Assembly: GCA_963971425.1 (NCBI GenBank)
Contig: OZ020526.1
Coordinates: 18,567,173 to 18,631,172, forward strand
Direction of reading: 5' to 3'
Origin: Bryoerythrophyllum caledonicum
Taxonomy: Eukaryota; Streptophyta; Bryopsida; Pottiales; Pottiaceae
Length of the DNA stretch: 64,000 bases
Numbering within the stretch: position 1 is the first letter of the stretch; each line of letters starts with the position of its first letter. The translations under genes and the position numbers were made by a program. A model generated the notes under the pieces. It ran no database searches, had not been told where the DNA came from, and saw only the letters and a program-made list of their open reading frames with translations. Shown here piece after piece: positions 48,373 to 58,204 of this stretch.

Positions 48373-48948
48373 TTTTTTGTTAATTAGCTCCATTAGTTTC
48401 GCATGTGGTGGTTAAGTAGGCAATACGGCATCTTCGTAGAAGAATATGTGTACTTGGCAATTGCCATACGTCTTATTTAATCAATACAGGATACGTCCAA
48501 ATCTTAAATTTTCAGTCCGAGATTTGCATTTGTTCAAGCACAAATAATTATTGATACACTATTGATACACTAAATGTGCACAAGTGAAAGAAATAATTTT
48601 ATTATTTTTACCAAAATTGATACATAGTGTAATAAATGGCATTTAATATCCGGTTATGTCACTACACTAAGTGCCTCATTTGCAATTGGTGTATGGGTTC
48701 ACATTTAGTGTATACTACACTAAACATAAATTTTAGTTTACCAACATACTATAACTTTAAACACTATTAACTAACTCATGAAGGGGCGGGGACATCTCTG
48801 CCCTGCCCGGGTGGGGCGGAGACGTCTCCGCCCCACCTCCTTCTTGGCATTAGTCCCCGCTCCTACTCAAACATGACCCTGTCCTACGTGGCAGCGATGT
48901 GGTGCCAACATGGCTACCACGTCGCCTATTTTTTACCTAGCGGGTAAG
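48373..48948. other. AT-rich flank ending in GC-rich palindromes
   Basis: 48373-48780 shows no gene. At 48783-48802 and 48813-48834 are GC-rich palindromes; the second is a perfect 22-bp palindrome centred on GACGTC. Confidence 0.6.
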
Positions 48949-50314
48949 TCAACCCTCAGTTGATTGTATCGAATGGGCGAGAGCTCTACCGGACAGGCGA
49001 ATCGGACGTTCGTTCAATATGACAACCCTGCTTTGGGCCCCTATCCGTCTATGTAGACAACCCAGACTGGACCACACAAGGATGACATCGTAGTTGAGAA
49101 AATAACTTGCTCGGGCCGAACTAGGTTCCTCCTCCTTCCCAAGATGCTGACATGCAGCAAACGTGTGTTGCCCACCAATTATGTACCAGTGGCACATTGG
49201 TGACTCCCATCATTTCCAATTCTTCCCATCGTACGTGACCTCACTGTCGAGTGGTTTGATAGTGGAGAGCACGAGGTCCATCCTATACAATGGAGCACCA
49301 GTGATTGGATCTGGCGTACCTGGTTTTCCCCGCAGGGGAATGCAGTAAAGCTCGAGTATTTTGCGCCAAGGGCCCAGTACCTTGTAGAATAGAACGAGCT
49401 CTTCTGTGCGCCTTGGAATCATCTCTCGATACTTCATTGAAGGAGGAGCAATGTGGATTTTTTCCTCGGGGATCTTCTTCCAAAGCGCTTGCTACCCGAA
49501 TGGATAGCATTGGTTGAGCCCTTCTTCGAGCGTCTTGTACATTTGGTCCAGCTCATTATCCTTTGTCTTCATGGACAACTGGTTGACGAACGTGAGCACT
49601 TCGGCGACTGGTTTAATCTTTGAATCCTTCTTCGACGCTCGCTTCTTGGGCACTTGAAACAAAGACTCTCCCATTTCCGGAGTCCCGGAGACATCAATGC
49701 TAACAATGCCGCTCGCTGACATCTTCGCCTTCGACTTCCTCTTCGGAGTTGGCTTTCCGACAAACAACTTCGCGTTCTCCAAGTTCTTGTTGTCCCTTGC
49801 TTGAATGAAGTAGAACATCATGTCCTCTTTGTTCTCCGGAGTTCCCGCGGCGAAGTGCATGCCCTTATTGTTTGCATCATGGCAGAGCTTGTGCAGACAA
49901 AGTATTACTGGGAGGCGGACCGCAACAATGTCAAGACTTTCATCCGTCATGTTCCCCTTCACTACAATGAGGAGTCTGATGAAGAAATCTTCATGAGGGT
50001 CTTCCTTCATGTCGAGCACTGTCACCAAGTTCCCTCCAATCATGGTGTTGTTGTCGATTCTTGTTATTATTCCAAACTCAATAGCTAGGGCCTTTCTTAG
50101 AGAAAGGCCCCATGCCGTAATGGACTAGGCTCCCTCGAACGTGATGCGGGGCTAAATATCATCGGGCCACCCCATCATTATCAACAACATTGCCACAGAT
50201 CCACTTGATGAGCCGAGGGACTTTGGGTGATGCGGGGCTAAATATCATCGGGCCACCCCATCATTATCAACAACATTGCCACAGATCCACTTGATGAGCC
50301 GAGGGACTTTGGCA
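48949..50314 (-). pseudogene. relic with ParB-like IIGGQHT motif
   Basis: Minus strand, single frame from an acceptor at 50315 to 48949. It is interrupted by TAG (49492-49494), TGA (49210-49212) and at least one stop within an 86-bp tandem duplication (50142-50313). Readable segments include IGGNLVTVLDMKEDPHEDFF, KRKSKAKMS, EKIHIAPPSMKYREMIPRRT and CHWYIIGGQHTFAACQHLG. The last resembles the GGHHR/GGQHR signature of ParB-like N-terminal domains, which bind or cleave nucleic acid or nucleotides. Such domains often precede DNA methyltransferases, which may connect it to the 36.5-38.3 kb gene. Function is inferred from one motif. Confidence 0.4.
50142..50313. repeat. 86-bp tandem duplication
   Basis: TGATGCGGGGCTAAATATCA at 50142 is repeated at 50228, and both units run to CCGAGGGACTTTGG. 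The copies are identical as far as I can read, so the event is recent. It lies inside the ParB-like relic. Confidence 0.95.
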
Positions 50315-50383
50315 CTGCAACAAAGCACAACAGAGGTTACAAATAATGTATTTGAGAACAATGGATCAATGAGTAATCAAAGT

Positions 50384-50666
50384 CATCGGTTGGCAGCCGA
50401 TGATCCACTTCAACTTGCTCGAATGAATATCAGTGTCATTTCGACCTCATCTGCAGAACTATCAGAACCCATGAAAACCCCAAGAGAATCAGTGCAAATT
50501 CAGCAACGAACTCTTTCTTCCAGGTTCGGCGGCTGGCAGCCAACACAACAAATGTGCTTGTGTTTCATCGGCTGCCAGCCGATGAAATACCAAACACCGC
50601 CGGGAAAGCAAAACAATGAACGCTAACAAAAACAAAAATTCATAATCATGTCGGCTGCCCGCCGAC
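50384..50666. repeat. cluster of four GC-rich palindromes
   Basis: Members are at 50384-50402 (CATCGGTTGGCAGCCGATG), about 50528-50544, 50566-50584 (CATCGGCTGCCAGCCGATG, perfect) and 50650-50666 (GTCGGCTGCCCGCCGAC). Half-site variants follow near 50700-50775. The cluster is upstream of the ParB-like relic on its strand. Confidence 0.85.
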
Positions 50667-52580
50667 GGTGTTTAGAGAACATACCTGATATGTGCCATTT
50701 TGTCGGCTGGTGGAGTGTGAACGTCGGCTGGTGACTCTTACTCCACCCGTCAGATAGGCGCTAATGTCCGTCGGCAGGCGAAGAACAATTTGTCGCACCC
50801 TAGACCAAATGAAGCCCTAATTCTCGCACTTAACTAACCTGAGCAAGGTTTTAGGAAAAGTGAGAACACAAATGAGCCAAAATTGGAGGGCACCTCGGCT
50901 TTTATGCTTGGATCAAGGGTAACGTCGCAACCGTTTGATCTATCATCCTAGGCTAACCAAGGGCCACGACCAACCTAGTGGGTACTCAAGTATTTTTCAT
51001 GTGACATGCAATGGGGCATGGGACATGGGTCATGTGGCAGGACATCTGGAAGTGATTTTTTGGATAATCTCATTGCACGTCCACTGATTCGCGTCCAATT
51101 TTTGAAAACTCTATACAATGAGCTGCATGGCTTGAATCGAGCTTCAATTATGGTGGACAATTTCGAGTTTGAATTTCTCGCGCTCTGATGGGTTGGGCAT
51201 GTGGGTAGATTCCATAGCTCAGTGATTCTTCCGTCATTTCTGGACGTTTGTTTATCCTCTTCAATCCGTCTGCCCTCTCATAGTTGTCAGTTGCATTTAT
51301 TCTTAACTACTTTTTACTAGAGTGTTTGGTTCCCTCTTATTCAGCAGGGCTTCAGTACTCGTGTTGATACTACAATCTTACATTTCTATTCCATTACAAG
51401 TGGAGTATTTTTTTAGGTCTTTGAATCTCATGCTTGTCAATTGCGTTGATCCGTCTATTCCAGCATAAGTGTATTACTTTCATAGGTCGTGCAATCTCAC
51501 GCTTTGCATCTGCACTTATTCTTCAGAAGCTCCTTGAGTACAGAATTGCCACAGATCCTGCCAGATTTTTTCGATTTCAGCAATTTTGCACGAGTCACAA
51601 TATTTTTTGTCCACCGACTAATCCTTTATGGCTCAAGTGAATCTCTGATCGACCCTGCCACTTCTAATCTTCATCCTGAATCTCGTCGGCGGATGCTTTT
51701 AATCTGTCGGCGGGTGCCAAATACGTTCATCCGGGCCATCGGTGTTCTGTGGAAACTCAGCCGTCAGCTGGCAGCCAACGACACGGATCATCGTGGCATC
51801 TTTTCCATAAAACTAGCGCAATTTGGTATTAGAGTTTGAGCAGACGACCCTTTCATCAGCTAAAAAGATTTCAATCAACAGTCGTCGGCTGGCAGCCGAC
51901 AAAATCAAAGTTGCTATTATATCTTTCGATATAGTATCAATAATCCCTCCGCAGTCGCTGCGACGGATCTTGAACCCATTCATTCCTTCATCAAGAATGG
52001 ACGGTCAAGTCGTTGAAGGGTGTGCAAAGGTGTTGTTGTTGCTCTCACCCACTCCGACCTCTACTTTGTTGGTCGAGCTATCATTGATAGAATCATCCTC
52101 AGAGATCCTTTGATGGTTCGATTGAAAGTTATAGAAGTGTCTGTTGCAATGGAGATGCCGATTCCATTCCCAACGAAAGATGTAACAATGTTGTAGGATT
52201 GTCTTGGCTGTTCAATCTCATGGGAAGTTGCTGACCTCAGGCCTTATGCCGAGGTTGATGAACTCAATGACGAACTACTAGAGACCACGGCATTGCATGT
52301 GGAGGACATCAAGCCGGTACAAAAATTTCTCAATTTACGCGATGGCATGGAGGTCGCACTCCTTGATTATACCAAGAAGTCAGAGACGTTGTGCACGAGT
52401 CGGGGTCATCGACGAGTGTAGGCCAAAGGAAACCTTGGGAGGGTTTTCTGATTCCACACATCTTCTTCCTCATCGTCAGAGTTTAGTCAGTGAATCCGAA
52501 GATCGTAAACCATCCCGCGTATTGCGAGATACCACAGATCAATGTGCTCGGAAATTCTGTTGGTCACCTAGTTCTCTGGA
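50667..52580. other. repeat-borne DNA with palindromes, exons not resolved
   Basis: Palindromes at 51762-51780 and 51884-51900 (GTCGGCTGGCAGCCGAC, the cleanest copy). Open stretches such as one near 52240-52420 look protein-like but have no recognisable motif. They could be 5' exons of the DUF7869 gene. Confidence 0.3.
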
Positions 52581-52609
52581 GTGGCTATCGGGTTCATCTG
52601 CTACCATCT

Positions 52610-55045
52610 CCTACTGGATCTTAAGATGCAAATCAAGATGATTGCAAGGTCAGTGTCAAATCTGAAGCGTCTGATGACGACGACCGTAATGATCGAGTGT
52701 ATGATGATTTGGCTAACCAATGGAGTTCTAGTACTTTGGATAGGTCCGACTCTGAACCCGAAATTGGCTTTCGAGAAGGAGGTTGGAGCTCGTTGGCTGG
52801 CCGCCGACGAAAGAGAAGCCTTCACGATGATGATCTTAATGCTGCGATAAGAGAATCTGGTGGTTCTGAGTCATACCCGGATTGACCATTGTGGAGAAAC
52901 AAGTATTGTCTTTTCTTCAATGGCAACTTCGCGAGTATTAAGCGAGCAATGATCCAAGTGTGTTTGCCGCATGAAGCGTGCAACATAGATATTCTTGGGG
53001 ACATCGATGTTGGGGTCCTCTTTGTGTCAGAGGACAACGATCTCCAAATGACCACAATGCGCTCGTTGCTAACGCACACGCGCCTTGAAGGCGGTCCACT
53101 TCTTTCTGATTGCGTTTCATACTGTTCGGAGAATAATCAAGCGCCTAGTGAGGATGGCGGGCTTGATGAAGTTCCAAAGGATCGATATCGAGGTGTTTGC
53201 CGAAAAATTATTTTTAAGGACGATGTGTCCGTCTTGAAGTTCTAGCACCTACAAGATCCTCTGCAATGTCGGATCGTTAATTCAAAAGGTTGTTGTAAGA
53301 GGAGATGTTGCCAATTGTATCCTTAGGAGGACACCCGTAAGATCCGACAGATGTTCTATGCCTCTAGCTTTGAACGACTTCGTCAGATGGCGTATGCTGT
53401 TTAGGACCAACTTCACCTTGTTCCTAGATTCACAAAGAGCTACATCACCTCTTGGGAATCGATGTCTGTGAAGTTGCATGGTACCTCATTCACGGAGTGT
53501 CAAGGTCCGCATACCACAACTACAAAGCGGATTCTAAGATCAGTCGCGTGAATGGCTGCCACGGTAACGCAGGCACTGTGCGCCCGAGGCCTCAAACAAT
53601 TCAGGCACGAGGGACAATCTCCAGCATTATCAACGATAGTGCAGATCAAATGCCAAATGAGTTTTGTGCAATCGGAAACAAGAGGGTAGCTGCATTGAAG
53701 GTGCTTCATGTGGCATTGAATTGGAATCATCTACGGGACATGGCCAACTTTGTAAGTTCTATTTTTCACTATCTTTGTTTTACCGAGCACACACTCAATT
53801 TCCGCTTTTTGGAGTTTATCCGCCGTCGGCAGGCCGCCGACAAATCTAGGATCCGTTGGGTCATTGGCTGGCAGCCGACAACATGGTCATTTGCTAGTAC
53901 TGGATGCATATTGACACTGTTCCTTTCTGGTTAATGGAGAATGCAAGGCCACTCTGATTTCGCAATCTAAGATCAGTCGGATGAAAAAACGCTTCTTCAA
54001 GAATGTCAAGGTGAAGGCAGTGGGAAGCAACTTCTCAAGGTGCACGGAGTGTGACTTCCTTGTTAAATTCATTGCAAAATATATGCGCGGTTCTAACAAG
54101 TGGCAAGCACTTACAGATGAGAGGAACCGCCACCTCAACTATCAAAGGGCGTGCAGAAATGTGTATGTTGGATGGGTTGCTCAATCCATTCAGTACCCAT
54201 CAGAGTTCCTTTGTATAATTCACAATAAGATGGATACCTCAAAGACGGCCATTCCAAGAATGCAAAGGATTACTAAGGCCACCGCAAGGCTAGGGCAAAT
54301 ATCGATCTCATGTACATGGATGCTAAACCATGGCCATGGCGATGGTGCCTACATTCATTACTCAACATTGTTGTGGCCTGGGGACTCGAATGTCGCCATA
54401 TCCTCAATCTGTCGTGTTTTGCGAGCGCTAGAGAGATGCCCAGTTAGAGAGTCAAAGGAGCTTTTTACCACTCCGCCGCAGAATCATTTTTTGAAGCACT
54501 TTTTTATGGCAAGTCCAGATGCAACTCTTCAATTCCGGAATCAGAGGGAGACATAAATCAACATGCTCTACCGGGAAGATCGAAAGTTCTGCTTCCACGG
54601 AAATTATTTCTCCAGCTTGATAACTCCGCCAAGGACAACAAGAAGCGATTTCTTATGGCATTTTGCTCGTTACTCACAGCGAGGAGAATTTTCAAGGAGA
54701 TCACTGTGGGATTTTTAATTGTCGGTCATACTCATGAAGACATTGATGCACATTTTAGTTACCTTTCAAAACTCATCAAGCAGAAGAATACCTATTGTTT
54801 GGCTCACCAAATGAAGGCATTCATGGACTCACAGAAGACCGTCGCCTTCATTCTTGAACTTGTGCAAGAGGTTGTTGATTTTAAGAGTTTCATTGCTATC
54901 TACCATCACAATGGCAAGAACAAAATTGTGGGACTTGGCAAGATGTACCTCTTCAAGATTTACGTTGAGGAAGAAGGTGAAGACGTTGGATGGCCTGTGA
55001 TAAAATACAAGAAAAGTGCGACTGATTCATCTTGGCTTCCTCCGG
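52610..55045 (+). pseudogene. DUF7869-family transposase-like gene
   Basis: Plus strand. From about 53280: GCCKRRCCQLYP, then VCEVAWYLIHGVSRSAYHNY, HGNAGTVRPRPQTIQARGTI, SADQMPNEF. A 146-bp intron follows (53752-53897, GTAAGT to CTAG). Next is a segment from about 53970 with CTECD, VAQSIQYP and IIHNKMDTSKT. After a frameshift near 54535 come LQLDNSAKDNKKRFLMAFCS and VGFLIVGHTHEDIDAHFSYL. The reading ends at WLPPG and a GTAAGT donor at 55046. These are hallmarks of DUF7869 proteins, multicopy in plants, algae and animals. The conserved D/D/(H)xED acidic residues suggest an RNase-H-like transposase; that is inference. One GC-rich palindrome also occurs at 52791-52810. Confidence 0.7.
53825..53879. 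repeat. two intronic palindromes in the DUF7869 gene
   Basis: GTCGGCAGGCCGCCGAC (53825-53841) and ATTGGCTGGCAGCCGAC (53863-53879) both lie in the 146-bp intron 53752-53897. The first starts 73 nt after the 5' splice site. Confidence 0.85.
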
Positions 55046-55121
55046 GTAAGTTAGTCAGTCTCCTGTCATTAACTCATTTATGCATCCTACTAGGTATTCC
55101 TCATGCATGTCACTAGTCCTT

Positions 55122-55140
55122 TGTCGGCTGCTCGCCAATA
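55122..55140. repeat. intronic palindrome after the last read exon of the DUF7869 gene
   Basis: TGTCGGCTGCTCGCCAATA, a degenerate member starting 76 nt after the GTAAGT donor at 55046. Confidence 0.7.
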
Positions 55141-55149
55141 GAACTCACT

Positions 55150-55355
55150 GTAGTTGTGAGCAACGAAGGAGAAAGCTTTTCACTACTTCCAACTTCAACA
55201 CCCTCCCTAGCATTGAAATTTTGTTGATGGCATAGTGGAATTTTGGGCACACGATCACCTCTATCTTGATAACATTGGGATAAATTTCTAAGCCAAAAGA
55301 TGTATACAAAAAAAGTTATTTGATATCTACCAACGTGTATAACTATGAGAAATAA
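55150..55355. repeat. single monomer of the 26.3-27.0 kb tandem repeat
   Basis: Shares CACTACTTCCAACTTCAACA, CCTCCCT, ACACGATCACCTCTAT and TCTACCAACGTGT-like phrases in the same order as the 26 kb units. Confidence 0.75.
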
Positions 55356-55415
55356 TTTGAAGGACATATTGAAAATGTCAAAATATCTTTGACACCTTGT
55401 GCTTCTGCATTGAAC

Positions 55416-55773
55416 TTAGGGGCGTTTCACACTAAGCCCAAGGGCCGAACTCCATTGAAGACCAAACTATGCCGAGGGGCCGAGTTTTGGAGTTGTAAAA
55501 AATTATTAAAATTATTTTAATGAGAAAATGTTCGGCCCCTCGGCAAGAGTTTGGGTTTCTATTCTTGTTGGACCCAAACTCTCCTCGAGGGGCCGAACTA
55601 TTGGCGCCAAAATTCTCAAAAAGTGCTGCCATGTAAGCATTTTGGTGCCCTTCGGCCCTTGGCCCTTGGCCCCTAGTGTGAAGGCCCACGGGCCGATTTT
55701 CAACTCTAGGCCAATCAAATTGCTAGAATTGCTCGGCCCCTCGAGCTTGGCCCCTAGTGTGAAACCCCCCTTA
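55416..55773. mobile_element. Tourist/PIF-Harbinger-like MITE with TTA target duplication
   Basis: The element is 55419-55770 (352 bp). It starts GGGGCGTTTCACACTA and ends TAGTGTGAAACCCCCC, inverted repeats with one mismatch. The trinucleotide TTA flanks both sides (55416-55418 and 55771-55773), as expected for PIF/Harbinger-derived MITEs. The interior holds a second inverted pair (GCCGAGGGGCCGAGTTTT-like and its complement GGCCCCTCGGCAAG), so the whole can fold as a hairpin. No ORF. A longer relative lies at 12.3-13.3 kb. Confidence 0.8.
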
Positions 55774-55838
55774 GTCATGTGACTCAGCCACCAAACACAA
55801 ATGCTTCTCAAAAAGATCAATGTAGATGTCAAAAAACC

Positions 55839-55888
55839 CAGTCAAATATTGTCCAAATCAAACGTATGATTTGGACAATATTTGACTG
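55839..55888. repeat. perfect 22-bp inverted repeat with 6-nt loop
   Basis: The left arm 55839-55860 begins CAGTCAAATATTGTCC. The right arm 55867-55888 is its exact reverse complement. The loop is AACGTA. AT-rich; no ORF crosses it convincingly. Confidence 0.95.
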
Positions 55889-57396
55889 AGTTATAGCCAT
55901 CAAAAGTTGTTGATGTGAAAAAGCAAGAGGTGTTTGTGCCCCCCCAAGGCGTCCGCGCTCCCTTCCAAGGCGCATGTGCCCCTTGCACACATGGTGTTGC
56001 AAGTCGTCCATGTCATCATGTTATACTAACTTTTGGTAAATCGTGTAAAAAAATGACCGCAGTAATTTTTTCCTAGCAGATAGCTATGTCCGAAAAATGT
56101 CTGGGCCAACCAGCCCGTCTGTCCATCCAGTCGGCCAAATTTGGGCCATGTCCGTCCGTTTTAACAACCCTGATTGTGTGGTGGGCTGCCATCCAGTTGG
56201 AGTTTCTGGTTTCGTTTCAGAGATAGGCAACGTGGAGATTGACCAAAGGATTGGCAACAAGCTCCCTGCGGCGATTAAAGATGGGGCTCACATTGCACCC
56301 GGCCATCCCTCTCTTTGTTACTTTTCCATGCGCTTATTGATTCGGCGACGGGCGACATCTTCGGCTTGATGCGTACAATTATTGCAACGACATCACCGTG
56401 GCAATAGTTTTTTTAGTGCTATTTGGTCCTAGCTGATTAAAGGGGCTCATTCTTAGCTAGAAGGAGTACTTGAGGGTGTGTTTAGCATAGTTGTGTTTGG
56501 CTATGTTTTTGTTTATTTGATGTTGGCTATGATTCTCGATCTGTTGTGTTTAGCAATCTTCCTTTATATGACATAACAATACAACTATAAAGCTGAATAG
56601 TGCAATTTTTTGTAGCAGGTATCAGTGAAGGAAAGTTCTTAGCAACCTTCATTGTGTTCACCTAAAAATACATAGAAATTAAGGATTTTTATTAAAAAGT
56701 TTATAAACTTTAATTTTATTTTTTTTGCATATATTGTATATATTGTTTATATTGTATATACTATACCTATCCATCGTTTGGATTTTACAAACAACAAATC
56801 TAATCTACAAATCTAACAAAAAAAAGTTATTTAAAAAAAGATTGCTTTCTTAAGTAAATGGCTACTTTCTATACCCTTATGCATTGCAAGTCCGTTTTCC
56901 TTATCGTGAGCATCTCCATTAGTTGTGATTTTAGGCGTGCAATGACCTAACACAAAGAAGAATATAGATTCATTAAATATATGCTATGTGTAATGGAAAA
57001 AAATGCCATTATCTTGTGTTGAAATACACCGGCCCTGTCAGCAAAGGGAAGAAAAAAACCATAGTACACTTTTCAAATGCATGTATCTTATAATCCGTGC
57101 GGTCAAAGTTTACAATATGTTATGAGTGTCTTCTTGTAATACTACACTTGTAGATCCTATGGTTGAGAATAGTATGATTTTGGTCCACAAAAACTTAGTT
57201 GGGCTAATGCTTATTTCCTCTTGTATTGTAAGTCATGGATTTTTCCCTAGATTTGTGCCCTAAACAAAACACAAATAGAGGGGGGATGTAAAAGATGTTT
57301 CCATCCCAAATAAAAATGAATACGGTATGGATATTGTACCTGACTCTAATCCAATATTCCATCTCGCCAATCTGGCTACATCCAAAAGAAAAAACA
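55889..57396. other. intergenic DNA, no gene seen
   Basis: Includes a GTCCGTCCG-type junction repeat at about 56107-56173. The rest, up to the MED21 upstream region, is AT-rich and shows no supported gene. Confidence 0.4.
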
Positions 57397-57692
57397 AACC
57401 CTAAAGAATAACAACCTAGGGACGATAGGGCTCGGCTGTTGCCAAACACTCGACTAATTATCGCACGACAAGCACAACCGCTGCCTGACGCACTCACAAT
57501 GAAGGGGTTCCGTCGGCAGCGAAGTACACGACAGCCAGAGTGAAGCAGCGACCAACGTCCCAGCGACGACTCGCGCCGGACCCACATCACAGTCTCAAGA
57601 AGCAGGCGAAGGAGAAGCGCAACGGGCAGCAGCAGCATGATAGGAGGTGAGTGAAGAAACCCCACACTAGGGTTTAGGGAGCGAGAGCGGCG
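57397..57692 (+). promoter_or_regulatory. probable MED21 promoter/leader with telo-box motifs and a short uORF
   Basis: A telo-box AAACCCTAA is at 57397-57405 and an inverted copy TAGGGTTTA at 57668-57676. Such boxes are common near plant housekeeping gene starts. An ATG at 57637 opens a five-codon uORF ending TGA at 57654, 38 nt before the MED21 ATG. Confidence 0.5.
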
Positions 57693-58112
57693 ATGGACAT
57701 AATCGCGCAGCTGCAGGAGCACGCGAGCGCTATCGCGTATATCGCGTTTAATGCCGCGGGGACGATCCAGCGCGACGCGCCGCCGTCGCAGCTGGCGCCC
57801 GACTACCCGAAGCCGGCCGGGGTGACCACGGCGGCGGCGGCAGCGGCGGAGGCGCCAGAGCAGCAGCCCAAGGAGATGGCCACGGCGTTCGTGCAGGCGG
57901 TGCAGCGGTTCGACGCGCTGGTGTCGGCGCTGCCGGACATCCAAGGCGGCGAGGAGGCGCAGATGAAGCGCATCGCGGAGCTGCAGGCGGAGAACGAGGC
58001 CGTGGGGTTCGAGCTGCAGCGCGAGCTCGAGGCGGCGGATCACGAGATGAACCAGATCCAGGAGCTCTTCGATGTGGCCACAGACAACTGGTTGCAGATG
58101 AAGCCGCCGTAA
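57693..58112 (+). CDS. MED21: Mediator complex subunit 21 (MED21/SRB7)
   Basis: Intact intronless ORF of 139 residues with ATG in an AGCGGCGATGG context. It begins MDIIAQLQEHASAIAYIAFN, then GTIQRDAPPSQLAPDYP, which is the diagnostic MED21 start. After an Ala-rich linker (about 50-62) comes the MATAFVQAVQRFDALVSALP helix and a C-terminal helix with ELQAENEAVGFELQRELEAA, the coiled coil that pairs with MED7 in the middle module. Length matches plant MED21 (about 140 aa). Coding GC is far higher than the flanks. It appears functional and is the only clearly intact host gene between the two RAV arms. Confidence 0.95.
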   Translation: MDIIAQLQEHASAIAYIAFNAAGTIQRDAPPSQLAPDYPKPAGVTTAAAAAAEAPEQQPKEMATAFVQAVQRFDALVSALPDIQGGEEAQMKRIAELQAENEAVGFELQRELEAADHEMNQIQELFDVATDNWLQMKPP

Positions 58113-58204
58113 TGAGCGTTGCCCGTAGGTTGAGAAATGAATCGATTTTTTGTATAGCAATCTCTGTGTCTTTGGTAAGCCTTTTTGTTTACAACAAGGA
58201 ATTT

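Noticed and set aside
27541-55140. GC-rich palindromes as a CRISPR array
   Set aside because: They are irregularly spaced over kilobases, vary in sequence, have no spacer architecture, and the DNA is eukaryotic.
57204-58160. 318-codon minus-strand ORF over MED21
   Set aside because: Antisense to the GC-rich MED21 coding sequence, Arg/Leu-rich with no recognisable domain.
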